From positions 1-5,583 of the forward strand of contig JAKAPB010000033.1 in NCBI GenBank assembly GCA_021823045.1: a DNA stretch of 5,583 nucleotides. The letters are read 5' to 3'. The notes under the pieces are model-generated. The model did no database searches and had not been told where the DNA came from. It saw nothing but the letters and a program-made list of their open reading frames with translations. Below, one piece after another: positions 1 to 5,583 of this stretch. The position numbers were made by a program, and so were the translations under genes. The stretch's first letter is position 1; each line of letters opens with the position of its first letter. The DNA comes from Actinomycetes bacterium (GTDB lineage: Bacteria > Actinomycetota > Acidimicrobiia > Acidimicrobiales > Acidimicrobiaceae).

Positions 1-759
1 ACGACCGATTACCCTCCTCGGGAATATCACCGGAATCCGCCTTTGGCCTAGTTCGACGATAATGATCGAAATGATCAGGCCCAGCGACAAAAGGACGATA
101 ACCGAAAACTTCAGCTTCCCTGCTTCGACAAAGATAATGTGCCCACCGGTCGGCAGACCCGCCACGACGTTTGTGAAGATCAGAATTGACATGCCTTGGC
201 CAATTCCACGCTGGGTAACCATTTCACCAAGCCACATGACAAAAGCCGTACCAGCAGTGAAGGTCATAACTATGAACAAAACTCGGGGCAAGGTGAAGTT
301 CGGAATCAGGTTAATCTTCTGGTTGTTCGGAAGAAGTCCCGCCCCGCCCTTGTGAAACACAAAGACCAAGCCTGTCGCCTGTAAAAGTGCTAAAGTGACC
401 GTCAAGTAACGGGTTGTCTGGGTAATCTTCCGCTGCCCGGCTGCACCCTGTTCCCTCCACTCGTCAAGTTTTGGAATCACCGTGGTTAAAAGCTGGATGA
501 TAATTGACGAAGTAATGTAGGGCATTATCCCAAGGCCGAAAACTGCTGCACGTGAAAGTGCATTACCAGAGAAGAGATTCAAAAAGCTGAAGACTCCGCC
601 CTGCTTTGCAGCTTGCTCCAACTGTTGAACGGCCGCAAAACTCGTTCCCGGGATCGGGACGTTCGCACCTAGCTGGTAAATCGCAATAATCAACAACGTG
701 AACAGAACCTTGTTTCTAAGTTCTGCCACCCTGAAGATATTCCTCAGACTTCCGAGCAC
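1..759 (-). CDS. secY: Protein translocase subunit SecY (3' end beyond window)
   Basis: SecY is the channel-forming subunit of the SecYEG translocon in the cytoplasmic membrane; it passes unfolded secretory proteins across and inserts membrane proteins. The first 253 residues are present and the reading frame runs off the window edge open, so the gene is partial only because of the window. Visible in order: amphipathic N-terminus (SLRNIFRVAELRNK), TM1 from about residue 18, plug region about 56-66, then the first SecY signature FGLGIMPYITSSIIIQLL (74-91), TM3 about 117-135, TM4 about 159-177, the second signature WLGEMVTQRGIGQGMSILIF (176-195), TM6 about 218-236, and the start of the cytosolic loop (GQRRIPV). 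The GTG at 759 is the only start codon between the in-frame upstream stop and the conserved N-terminus. The Shine-Dalgarno match is weak: GGGGG nine bases upstream, and AAAGAGG touching the start. A 163-base gap with a probable terminator separates it from rplO. Identity is very secure. Confidence 0.97.
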   Translation of the reverse strand, partial: MLGSLRNIFRVAELRNKVLFTLLIIAIYQLGANVPIPGTSFAAVQQLEQAAKQGGVFSFLNLFSGNALSRAAVFGLGIMPYITSSIIIQLLTTVIPKLDEWREQGAAGQRKITQTTRYLTVTLALLQATGLVFVFHKGGAGLLPNNQKINLIPNFTLPRVLFIVMTFTAGTAFVMWLGEMVTQRGIGQGMSILIFTNVVAGLPTGGHIIFVEAGKLKFSVIVLLSLGLIISIIIVELGQRRIPVIFPRRVIGR

Positions 760-771
760 CCTCTTTAGCCC
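757..771 (-). promoter_or_regulatory. Weak ribosome binding region and GTG start of secY
   Basis: A run of five G lies nine bases before the GTG start, and AAAGAGG abuts the start codon directly, which is too close for normal pairing. No strong AGGAGG at the usual distance is present, unlike most other genes in this cluster. Together with the GTG start this suggests modest initiation, or initiation that depends on the folding of the leader. The start is still preferred because no other start codon lies in frame upstream and the encoded N-terminus matches SecY. Confidence 0.5.
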
Positions 772-785
772 CCAAGCTACCTCGC

Positions 786-808
786 ACCGATCTTCACAGA
801 AGACCGAT
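786..808 (-). promoter_or_regulatory. Leader hairpin upstream of secY
   Basis: On the minus-strand transcript, ATCGGTCTTC (808-799) pairs along its whole length with GAAGATCGGT (795-786) across a three-base loop: a 10-bp stem with two G-U wobbles. No U-run follows, so it does not look like a terminator. It ends 26 bases before the secY start and could be a 5' stabilising stem, a protein-binding site or part of an attenuation structure. The pairing is seen directly; any function is inference. Confidence 0.4.
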
Positions 809-816
809 CACCTTTA

Positions 817-822
817 ATCTTA
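817..822 (-). promoter_or_regulatory. Possible -10 element of a secY promoter
   Basis: TAAGAT, preceded by TTTG, fits the loose actinobacterial TAnnnT pattern. It lies just after the putative terminator and before the leader hairpin. Initiation about seven bases downstream would place the transcript start near 808-810, so the hairpin would sit at the very 5' end of the mRNA. No convincing -35 lies 16-18 bases upstream, so this is a weak call that rests mainly on position. Confidence 0.25.
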
Positions 823-847
823 CAAACAGAAAAACTTGCTAATAGTT

Positions 848-879
848 AAAATCCGGGCCCAGAGCAACTGGACCCGGAT
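848..879 (-). terminator. Candidate intrinsic terminator after rplO
   Basis: On the minus strand, ATCCGGGTCCAG (879-868) pairs with CTGGGCCCGGAT (862-851) around a five-base loop TTGCT. This gives a 12-bp, GC-rich stem whose single imperfection is a U-G wobble. The stem runs straight into TTTT and then AACTATT, a short and interrupted U-rich tail. In the plus-strand transcript the wobble would be an A-C mismatch and the tail would not be U-rich, so the structure is oriented to act on the rplO transcript. The short U-tract suggests partial rather than complete termination. Confidence 0.65.
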
Positions 880-922
880 AAAGAATAACATCCCAAAGCG
901 CTAGCCTTGAAATCCACACCTT

Positions 923-1423
923 CTAACGATTAGTTAGTGCGTTACCCTTAGCGGGTACACGGCGTCCACCATTAGGAGCATCCAGGACCACAACAGTGCC
1001 GCCACTGGCGACAATTGCCTGCTTTGCCGCTTCGGAAAAAGCGTGTGCCGAAACAGTCACGGCAATTGTAAGCGAACCATTGCCCAAAATCTTCACCGGC
1101 TCACCTTTGTGGACTTGACCTTTTGCGAGAAGAATCGTAGGATCAATCACGACCGTACCGCCCTCGGCGAGATTCTGGACAGCACTCAGGTTGACCACGC
1201 TGTAGCTCACCCTAAATGGGTTGTGGAATCCCTTCAGCTTCGGCAGCCTCTGGGTGAGAGGAAGTTGGCCTCCTTCGAAACCCGCTGGGATAGTATCCCT
1301 TGCTCCCTGACCCTTTGTTCCACGTCCAGCGGTCTTGCCGCCCTTGCCACCGATGCCGCGGCCTACCCGTCTCTTGCCCCTGTTGGAACCCGGAGCTGGG
1401 GCCAGCTCATGGACTTTAATCAT
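923..1423 (-). CDS. rplO: 50S ribosomal protein L15
   Basis: L15 is a 50S assembly protein that wraps 23S rRNA with an extended, basic, glycine-rich N-terminal arm. At 166 residues it is slightly longer than the usual 145-150, with extra sequence at the C-terminus (PNGGRRVPAKGNALTNR). The arm is clear at residues 15-42 (RGKRRVGRGIGGKGGKTAGR followed by GTKGQGAR), followed by the conserved FEGGQLPLTQRLPKLKGF (49-66) and the globular domain with its hydrophobic strands and KGEPVKILGNG (106-116). The ATG lies four bases after the rpmD stop, with AGGAAGG eight bases upstream inside the last rpmD codons. It is the last ribosomal gene in the window; a candidate terminator follows its stop. Confidence 0.98.
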   Translation of the reverse strand: MIKVHELAPAPGSNRGKRRVGRGIGGKGGKTAGRGTKGQGARDTIPAGFEGGQLPLTQRLPKLKGFHNPFRVSYSVVNLSAVQNLAEGGTVVIDPTILLAKGQVHKGEPVKILGNGSLTIAVTVSAHAFSEAAKQAIVASGGTVVVLDAPNGGRRVPAKGNALTNR

Positions 1424-1427
1424 CTAA

Positions 1428-1619
1428 CTAACCTTCCTGGCTTTCCGACACCTCTACCAAGTGCGAAACTCGTGCGATCATACCCCTGATCTCTGGTCGA
1501 TCTGGAAGGGTTCTCGTCTTGCCTATCCGACCAAGTCCGAGAGCCTTGAGGGTCCCACGATGCTTTGGCTTGGAACCGATCTGGGAGCGAATCTGCCTAA
1601 CTTCAAGAAACTCGCTCAT
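1428..1619 (-). CDS. rpmD: 50S ribosomal protein L30
   Basis: L30 is a small 50S protein present in most but not all bacteria. The 63 residues match the family's usual 58-64 and show its pattern: IRSQIGSKPKHRGTLKALGL (10-29), then the RPEIRGMI stretch and VSHLVEV (51-57). Two tandem starts exist, GTG at 1622 and ATG at 1619. The ATG is chosen because AAGGAGG ends four bases before it but only one base before the GTG. The ATG shares one base with the rpsE stop (TGATG), which implies coupling to S5 translation. The alternative start would add a single residue. Confidence 0.96.
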   Translation of the reverse strand: MSEFLEVRQIRSQIGSKPKHRGTLKALGLGRIGKTRTLPDRPEIRGMIARVSHLVEVSESQEG

Positions 1620-2158
1620 CACGCCTCCTTCGAATTGCGCGAAGTGCGCTCTCTGAAGCCACGAAGTACGCCAGCTGGGGTAACTTCTGAAGGGTCCTTC
1701 CCCCTAAGCCTGGCGATATCGTCTGGTCGCTTAAGTTCTTTAAGACCGGCAATAGTTGCATGGGCAACATTGATGCCATTCGATGAGCCAAGCGACTTAG
1801 CGAGGATATCTTTGATTCCAGCCATCTCCAAAATTGCACGAGCTGCGCCGCCAGCTATAACGCCGGTCCCTGGTGCTGCGGGCTTTAGCAAAACCCGGCC
1901 AGCGCCAGCTTCACCTATAATCGGGTGAGTAATCGTATTCCCAGAAAGCGCAACGTCGAAGAGGTTCTTCTTCGCCTCTTCGATCCCTTTCTGGACTGCG
2001 AGGCCCGCCTCTTTGGCTTTTCCATAGCCGAGCCCGACTTTACCATTTCCATCGCCAATGACCATCAAAGCAGTAAAGGAGAAACGACGTCCGCCCTTGA
2101 CTACCTTGGCAACCCTGTTGACTTTGATAGTTCTCTCTTCGTATTGAGCTTCGGCCAT
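1619..2158 (-). CDS. rpsE: 30S ribosomal protein S5
   Basis: S5 sits at the back of the 30S body near helix 34, takes part in decoding fidelity and mRNA unwinding at the entry channel, and can mutate to spectinomycin resistance. The 179 residues contain the N-terminal double-stranded-RNA-binding fold with [20 protein letters not shown] (19-38), including the spectinomycin-associated loop near KGGRRFSF, then [12 protein letters not shown] (39-50), and the C-terminal domain with [19 protein letters not shown] (97-115) and [15 protein letters not shown] (122-136). The loop looks wild type. The ATG overlaps the rplR stop by one base (TAATG), with GGAG five bases upstream. Its last codons (AAG GAG GCG) supply the Shine-Dalgarno of rpmD. 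Confidence 0.98.
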   Translation of the reverse strand: MAEAQYEERTIKVNRVAKVVKGGRRFSFTALMVIGDGNGKVGLGYGKAKEAGLAVQKGIEEAKKNLFDVALSGNTITHPIIGEAGAGRVLLKPAAPGTGVIAGGAARAILEMAGIKDILAKSLGSSNGINVAHATIAGLKELKRPDDIARLRGKDPSEVTPAGVLRGFRERTSRNSKEA

Positions 2159-2523
2159 TAGAACTCCAATCCGCCTTCTCTAGCTGCATCGGCGAGGGCC
2201 GCTACCCGGCCATGGTACTTAAATCCACCACGATCGAAGACGACTGCGCCGATTCCTTGGGCCTTCGCCCGATCAGCCACCAACTCGCCGACCTTCTTTG
2301 CGGCGTCAACGTTGCCTGTATGTGAGCCCTTGAAAGAAGTTTCAAGGCTTGATGCCGAAACTAGCGTGTGACCACTAGAGTCGTCTATCACTTGGGCAAC
2401 AATGTGCCTGTTGGATCGAAACACCGCCAACCGGGGCCTTTGCTCGGTCCCTACAACGGCCTTCCTTATCCTGTTATGGCGCCTCTTGCGCAGGGCCTCT
2501 GGTGTAACTGTCTTTATAGACAT
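2158..2523 (-). CDS. rplR: 50S ribosomal protein L18
   Basis: L18 binds 5S rRNA and, with L5, helps form the central protuberance of the 50S subunit. The 121 residues are typical. A basic N-terminal tail ([15 protein letters not shown], 11-25) precedes [20 protein letters not shown] (29-48), and the C-terminus holds the conserved [20 protein letters not shown] (96-115) ending GGLEF. The ATG follows rplF after 19 bases, the widest gap inside the ribosomal run, with GAGGAG eight bases before the start. The stop codon overlaps the rpsE start by one base. Confidence 0.98.
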   Translation of the reverse strand: MSIKTVTPEALRKRRHNRIRKAVVGTEQRPRLAVFRSNRHIVAQVIDDSSGHTLVSASSLETSFKGSHTGNVDAAKKVGELVADRAKAQGIGAVVFDRGGFKYHGRVAALADAAREGGLEF

Positions 2524-2542
2524 CTCTTAAACTCCTCTGACC

Positions 2543-3085
2543 CTACTTGCCGGACTTACCGACTTTACGTAGCACCTTTTCACCCTCGTAACGCACACCC
2601 TTGCCCTTGTAAGGCTCAGGCTTGCGAATCTTGCGGATGTTGGCCGCTACTTGGCCTACAAGCTCTTTGTCAATACCCTTCACGGCAATCTTCGTCTGAG
2701 TAGGGGTCTCAAAGGTAATACCTTCTGGTGCTTCTACTCTTACCGGATGAGAAAAACCCAAGGCCAGCTCTAGCTCGGTCGCACTCTTAGCAGCCGCCCT
2801 ATAGCCGACACCAACTATCGCCAGTTCCTTCGTAAAACCGGTGGTCACTCCGACCACCATGTTGTTGAGAAGTGTCCTCGACAGCCCGTGCATTGCCCTG
2901 TCTCTGCGATCGTCCCCTTTTCGGGAGACGATTAGCTTGTCTTCCTGCTGTTGGATCGAGACTTCCTCAGGAAATACCCTGGTGAGGGAGCCCTTTGGAC
3001 CCGACACTTCAACTGTGCGATCCTCGCCGAAGGAGACACTAACTCCACCTGGCACAGCTATGGGAGCCTTACCTATTCTCGACAC
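2543..3085 (-). CDS. rplF: 50S ribosomal protein L6
   Basis: L6 binds 23S rRNA near the sarcin-ricin loop and supports factor binding and late 50S assembly. The 180 residues fit the family and show two tandem L6 domains. The first begins MSRIGKAPIAVPGGV and contains VEVSGPKGSLTR (25-36); the second contains ELAIVGVGYRAA (87-98) and LALGFSHPV (107-115), and carries the C-terminal signature KPEPYKGKGVRYEGEK (155-170). The start is GTG, supported by a strong GGGGAGGAG whose GGAGG lies eight bases upstream, in the 15-base gap after rpsH. Confidence 0.98.
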   Translation of the reverse strand: MSRIGKAPIAVPGGVSVSFGEDRTVEVSGPKGSLTRVFPEEVSIQQQEDKLIVSRKGDDRRDRAMHGLSRTLLNNMVVGVTTGFTKELAIVGVGYRAAAKSATELELALGFSHPVRVEAPEGITFETPTQTKIAVKGIDKELVGQVAANIRKIRKPEPYKGKGVRYEGEKVLRKVGKSGK

Positions 3086-3100
3086 GTTTAACTCCTCCCC

Positions 3101-3505
3101 TTACCATACGAAACAGAGAATCTCGCCACCGACCTTGGCCTTTCGAGCCTCGGTATCGGTCATAAGACCCCTGGATGTGGAAAGGACCGCTACACCAAGA
3201 CCACCTAGTACCCTTGGAATCGAATCTGCCTGGGAGTAAACCCTCAATCCAGGCTTGGAAACCCTCTTGAGTCCAGAAATCGTACGCTCACGCTTCTGGG
3301 AGTACTTCATTCTGATCTCGAGAGTTGTTCCCGGTTTTCCCTCATTTGGGTGAACGGAGAACCCGGCGATGTAACCCTCGCGCTCGAGAATCTTTGCTAG
3401 CTCATCCTTTAACTTTGAACCAGGCATGCGTACTACGTCGTGCATAGCCTGATTCGCGTTCCTAATTCTGGTGAGCATATCTGCTATTGGATCACTGAAA
3501 CCCAT
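3101..3505 (-). CDS. rpsH: 30S ribosomal protein S8
   Basis: S8 is a primary 16S rRNA binder (helix 21) needed for assembly of the central domain; in Escherichia coli it also represses the spc operon by binding its mRNA. The 134 residues match the family. The N-terminus [13 protein letters not shown] (5-17) is canonical, and the C-terminal RNA-binding signature is present as STSRGLMTD (109-117) followed by GGEILCFVW at the end. The ATG is nine bases after the rpsN stop with AGGGG a few bases upstream. Whether S8 controls this operon cannot be judged from the sequence, and I saw no obvious S8-like mRNA site at the rplX-rplE junction. Confidence 0.98.
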   Translation of the reverse strand: MGFSDPIADMLTRIRNANQAMHDVVRMPGSKLKDELAKILEREGYIAGFSVHPNEGKPGTTLEIRMKYSQKRERTISGLKRVSKPGLRVYSQADSIPRVLGGLGVAVLSTSRGLMTDTEARKAKVGGEILCFVW

Positions 3506-3514
3506 CTCTACCCC

Positions 3515-3700
3515 TTACCAGCTCGCCTTGGTCACGCCAGGAATCTCTCCCTGGTGGACCATGACCCTGAGACAGATCCTGCAGAGACCGAACTTGCGAT
3601 ACACCGCGTGCGGTCGTCCGCACCTCTGACAGCGCGTATAGGCGCGAACCCTGAACTTTGGCTTCCTGTTTGCCTTAGCTATGAGAGCCTTCTTGGCCAT
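3515..3700 (-). CDS. rpsN: 30S ribosomal protein S14, zinc-binding short type
   Basis: S14 is a late-assembling protein of the 30S head. This is the 61-residue zinc-dependent form (often called type Z, rpsZ or rpsN1), not the zinc-free form of about 100 residues. Four cysteines form the site: C24 and C27 (CQRC) with C40 and C43 (CRIC). The N-terminus [16 protein letters not shown], the central [20 protein letters not shown] and the ending PGVTKASW are very close to actinobacterial S14, one of the better lineage clues in the window. The gene starts five bases after the rplE stop. Some actinobacteria hold a second zinc-free paralogue elsewhere; none is in this window. Confidence 0.98.
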   Translation of the reverse strand: MAKKALIAKANRKPKFRVRAYTRCQRCGRPHAVYRKFGLCRICLRVMVHQGEIPGVTKASW

Positions 3701-3705
3701 AGTTC

Positions 3706-4281
3706 CTAAACCCCTTCCTTTCGGAATGGAAAGCCGAAAGCGTCGAGCAGCGCCCTGCCCTCGCCGTCATTTCTCGCACTAGTCACGATGGTGATGTCCA
3801 TACCTCTGGTCGTGTCAACCTTGTCGTAATCAATTTCAGCAAAGATAAGCTGCTCGGTTACTCCGAAGGTGTAGTTCCCGTGACCATCAAAGGATCTCGG
3901 AGAGAGACCCCGGAAGTCCCTTACCCTCGGAATCGCTATCGAAATCAATCGATCGAAAAATTCCCACATACGATCTCCCCTAAGGGTGACCTTCACGCCA
4001 ATTGGATTACCCGCTCGAAGCTTGAAACTTGCGATCGACTTCCTTGCCCGAGTTACCACCGGCTTCTGCCCGGTAATGATCTCAATGTCCCTAAGCGCTG
4101 CGTCGAGCTGTGATGCCTGCTGAGTAGCACGTCCCACTCCAACATTGACAGATATCTTTACGAGCTTGGGCACTTCCATGACGTTCTTCAGCTCAAGCTT
4201 CTTTTGAAGCTCTGAGCGTATCTCGTCGTTAAACTTGACCTTCAGCCGCGGCGGGAGAGAATCAACCTTCAAGTCGCTCAC
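3706..4281 (-). CDS. rplE: 50S ribosomal protein L5
   Basis: L5 binds 5S rRNA in the central protuberance and contacts P-site tRNA and the 30S head. The 191 residues are slightly longer than the common 179-187, the extra lying in the N-terminal lead ([10 protein letters not shown]). Conserved blocks: [14 protein letters not shown] (37-50), [19 protein letters not shown] (71-89), the P-site loop region near 91-98, RDFRGL (121-126) and [17 protein letters not shown] (131-147). The start is GTG, overlapping the rplX stop in a GTGA junction and preceded by an unusually complete Shine-Dalgarno. The GTG is favoured over later codons because of this signal and its spacing. Confidence 0.98.
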   Translation of the reverse strand: MSDLKVDSLPPRLKVKFNDEIRSELQKKLELKNVMEVPKLVKISVNVGVGRATQQASQLDAALRDIEIITGQKPVVTRARKSIASFKLRAGNPIGVKVTLRGDRMWEFFDRLISIAIPRVRDFRGLSPRSFDGHGNYTFGVTEQLIFAEIDYDKVDTTRGMDITIVTSARNDGEGRALLDAFGFPFRKEGV

Positions 4282-4583
4282 AGGTCACCTCCACACTTCT
4301 TGCAGACACGAATCTTCTTCCCATCGGCTTCGAACTTCATCCCAATCCGGGTCGGACCGCACTTCGAACACACAATCGCTACGTTCGATGCATCGATCGG
4401 CATATCCTTATCGATAATTCCACCTTGTTCGGTAGCGGTACGCGCCTTTTGATGCTTTTTAACCACATTGACGCCGTTAACTATCACTTTGCCAGCTTTG
4501 GGAATGACACTCGCAATCTCGCCCTGCTTGCCGCGATCCTTACCGGTCAGCACGCTCACCTTGTCACCTTTAATCAGTCTCAC
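4278..4583 (-). CDS. rplX: 50S ribosomal protein L24 with C-terminal zinc ribbon
   Basis: L24 is an assembly initiator of the 50S subunit that binds the 5' part of 23S rRNA and lies near the exit tunnel. The 101 residues begin with a KOW motif (about 5-32: [19 protein letters not shown]) and contain VNVVKKHQK (38-46). The C-terminal part carries a complete Cys4 ribbon: C72 and C75 (CSKC) with C94 and C97 (CKKC). This form occurs in several phyla, while E. coli L24 lacks the cysteines. The start is GTG, sharing one base with the rplN stop (TAGTG), with GGAGG seven bases upstream inside the final rplN codons. Confidence 0.98.
   Translation of the reverse strand: MRLIKGDKVSVLTGKDRGKQGEIASVIPKAGKVIVNGVNVVKKHQKARTATEQGGIIDKDMPIDASNVAIVCSKCGPTRIGMKFEADGKKIRVCKKCGGDL
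4285..4292 (-). promoter_or_regulatory. Full-length Shine-Dalgarno of rplE
   Basis: GGAGGTGA, an eight-base exact complement of the usual 16S 3' end (UCACCUCC), sits inside the last codons of rplX (Gly-Gly-Asp), with GGAGG ending six bases before the rplE GTG start. It supports that start and suggests strong initiation or re-initiation despite the non-ATG codon and the overlapping stop. Confidence 0.85.
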
Positions 4584-4951
4584 TACAAGACCTCCGGTGC
4601 TAGCGAAATGATTCTCATAAACTTCTTATCCCTAAGCTCACGGCCGACTGGACCGAAAATACGTGTTCCCCTCGGCTGCATCGCATCATTAATCAATACG
4701 GCTGCATTCTCGTCGAAGCGAATATAACTACCGTCGCCCCGCCGCTTCTCCTTCTTGGTCCTCACGACGACGCACTTCACTACGTCACCCTTCTTGACCG
4801 CTGCACCCGGAATCGCGTCCTTGACTGTCGCTACGAAAACATCACCAATACTCGCGTAGCGCCTACGCGAACCGCCAAGCACCTTGATACAAAGGACCTC
4901 CTTGGCTCCGGAGTTGTCGGCCACCCTGAGTCTGGATTCCTGCTGAATCAT
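4583..4951 (-). CDS. rplN: 50S ribosomal protein L14
   Basis: L14 lies at the 30S-50S interface, forms an intersubunit bridge and is the docking site of the silencing factor RsfS in bacteria. The open frame extends upstream to 4984, but the family almost always begins [18 protein letters not shown], so the ATG at 4951 is chosen. It gives exactly 122 residues, the standard length, and an ATGA overlap with rpsQ, with TTGGAG ending eight bases upstream. The longer start would overlap rpsQ by 37 bases and add 11 residues unlike L14. Conserved blocks: DNSGAKE (12-18), the signature region about 57-86 ([20 protein letters not shown] then [11 protein letters not shown]), and [15 protein letters not shown] (93-107). 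It is the first gene of the spc-type group. Confidence 0.97.
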   Translation of the reverse strand: MIQQESRLRVADNSGAKEVLCIKVLGGSRRRYASIGDVFVATVKDAIPGAAVKKGDVVKCVVVRTKKEKRRGDGSYIRFDENAAVLINDAMQPRGTRIFGPVGRELRDKKFMRIISLAPEVL

Positions 4952-5232
4952 CGAGCACGCTCCAAGATCTCCACGAGTCGCCATCTCTTCAACTTCGACA
5001 TCGGCCTAATCTCAGCGACTCTAACCCGATCGCCGATACGGGCTTGGCCCTCTTCGTCGTGGGTATAAAGCTTCTTAGTCTTTGTTACCGTCTTGCGGTA
5101 GCGCGGGTGTCGCACCTTCTCTGAGATGGAAACCACGACCGTTTTATCCATAGATGTAGAGACGACAAGTCCTTCCCGGACCTTCCTGTCATTTTCTCTG
5201 GCCTCAATCGACTCTTGCGACGAAGTCATCAT
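4948..5232 (-). CDS. rpsQ: 30S ribosomal protein S17
   Basis: S17 is a primary 16S rRNA binder with an OB fold that helps nucleate the 30S body. The 94 residues include a polar, charged N-terminal extension of about 17 residues ([14 protein letters not shown]) before the core [16 protein letters not shown] (21-36). The core continues with [20 protein letters not shown] (42-61) and the signature [18 protein letters not shown] (67-84). Two tandem ATG codons are possible. The one at 5232 gives an ATGA overlap with the rpmC stop; the one at 5229 has better spacing (six bases) from AGGTGG. They differ by one methionine only. Confidence 0.97.
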   Translation of the reverse strand: MMTSSQESIEARENDRKVREGLVVSTSMDKTVVVSISEKVRHPRYRKTVTKTKKLYTHDEEGQARIGDRVRVAEIRPMSKLKRWRLVEILERAR

Positions 5233-5444
5233 TCACCACCTGTCTGTGTGGCAAGTCCACCACGCTCCGAAATGAGCGTCGAGATCCTTGCGATCTCTCG
5301 CCGAAGCCTTTTTAGGCCGGCGGTATCAGTAGCCTGAGCCGTAGCCAGCTGGAATCTGAGGGTGAAAAGCTCACGCTTAGCCTCCTCCAGCTTCTCAACC
5401 AACTCCATATCGGCCAGTGTCCTAAGTTCAACTGCCTTGGTCAT
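5229..5444 (-). CDS. rpmC: 50S ribosomal protein L29
   Basis: L29 sits beside the polypeptide exit tunnel, next to L23, where nascent-chain factors such as trigger factor and SRP dock. The 71 residues form the expected long alpha-helical hairpin, with the family core [15 protein letters not shown] (23-37) and [13 protein letters not shown] (46-58). The 10 or so residues after that are a short polar tail ending TQTGGE. The ATG overlaps the rplP stop (ATGA), with AGGGG seven bases upstream inside rplP. Confidence 0.98.
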   Translation of the reverse strand: MTKAVELRTLADMELVEKLEEAKRELFTLRFQLATAQATDTAGLKRLRREIARISTLISERGGLATQTGGE

Positions 5445-5583
5445 CCCATCGCCCCTAGAGTCTCTTCGTCTTGCACAATGAATCGTGCCTTGATAGGAAG
5501 CTTCTGGATTGCCCTCTCCATCGCCGCTCTTGCGAGATCCTCAGAGACACCAGCCAGCTCGAACATCACCCTGCCCGGCTTGA
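5441..5583 (-). CDS. rplP: 50S ribosomal protein L16, C-terminal part
   Basis: L16 is a 50S protein near the A-site and the peptidyl-transferase centre, needed late in subunit assembly. Only the last 46 residues lie in the window; the 5' part is beyond the right edge. The visible part begins [20 protein letters not shown], which matches the end of the L16 fold, and continues [15 protein letters not shown], the family's conserved KLP-K-RF segment, before ending ETLGAMG. The stop TGA overlaps the rpmC start. The order L16-L29-S17 is the conserved end of the S10-type operon. Confidence 0.95.
   Translation of the reverse strand, partial: KPGRVMFELAGVSEDLARAAMERAIQKLPIKARFIVQDEETLGAMG

Noticed and set aside
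62..384. Plus-strand open frames of 97 and 62 codons
   Set aside because: They lie antisense to the secY coding sequence, which has unmistakable family signatures in the opposite strand. The predicted proteins have no recognisable domain.
839..919. Minus-strand 26-codon frame starting GTG just after rplO
   Set aside because: It runs straight through the candidate terminator stem, has no clear ribosome binding site and no recognisable sequence. It is too short to support without conservation data.
1603..1839. Minus-strand 78-codon frame inside rpsE
   Set aside because: It is out of frame within the highly conserved S5 C-terminal coding region and overlaps rpmD; no family resemblance.
1043..1928. 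Plus-strand open frames of 148 and 155 codons
   Set aside because: Both are antisense to rplO, rpmD and rpsE. Their length follows from the codon bias of the real genes, and neither shows a recognisable protein pattern.
4385..4396. Twelve-base perfect palindrome TCGATGCATCGA inside rplX
   Set aside because: It encodes part of the conserved I-D-A-S-N stretch of L24, and a palindrome of this length within coding sequence does not by itself support a protein-binding site.
923..5583. A hidden novel system within the ribosomal cluster
   Set aside because: All sequence here is accounted for by standard S10/spc genes in conserved order with normal lengths, no insertions, no frameshifts and no foreign gene. 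Nothing in the cluster suggests an undescribed system.

Overview
The window is a stretch of the conserved bacterial S10/spc ribosomal-protein gene cluster, read entirely from the minus strand (transcription runs from high to low coordinates). In transcription order it holds the end of rplP, rpmC and rpsQ (the tail of the S10-type group), then rplN, rplX, rplE, rpsN, rpsH, rplF, rplR, rpsE, rpmD and rplO (the spc-type group), and finally the first 253 codons of secY. The two edge genes, rplP and secY, are cut by the window. The plus strand carries no credible gene.

The organism is most likely an actinomycetote. The evidence is the short zinc-type S14 with its nearly canonical actinobacterial N-terminus, the style of SecY and L5 (for example L5 [19 protein letters not shown]), and an L24 with a complete C-terminal Cys4 zinc ribbon. 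Several proteins resemble what I recall of the Acidimicrobiia, but that class-level guess is from memory and only moderately likely. Base composition looks close to balanced, without the extreme GC bias of streptomycetes or mycobacteria.

The genes from rplP to rplO are packed very tightly. Five junctions overlap by 1 to 4 bases (ATGA, GTGA, TAGTG, TAATG), and two more (rpmC-rpsQ and rpsE-rpmD) overlap by either 1 or 4 bases depending on which of two tandem start codons is used. The remaining gaps are only 4 to 19 bases, and many Shine-Dalgarno sequences lie inside the last codons of the upstream gene. This layout suggests one polycistronic mRNA with translational coupling, giving matched supply of 50S proteins (L16, L29, L14, L24, L5, L6, L18, L30, L15) and 30S proteins (S17, S14, S8, S5).

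The only non-coding stretch of any size is the 163 bases between rplO and secY. It contains a good candidate intrinsic terminator, then a weak promoter-like -10, then a 10-bp hairpin close to the secY start. This suggests that secY, the protein-export channel gene, may be at least partly uncoupled from the ribosomal-protein transcript. I see no mobile element, CRISPR array, RNA gene or previously undescribed system. The rplO-secY gap is the one place worth a real second look.
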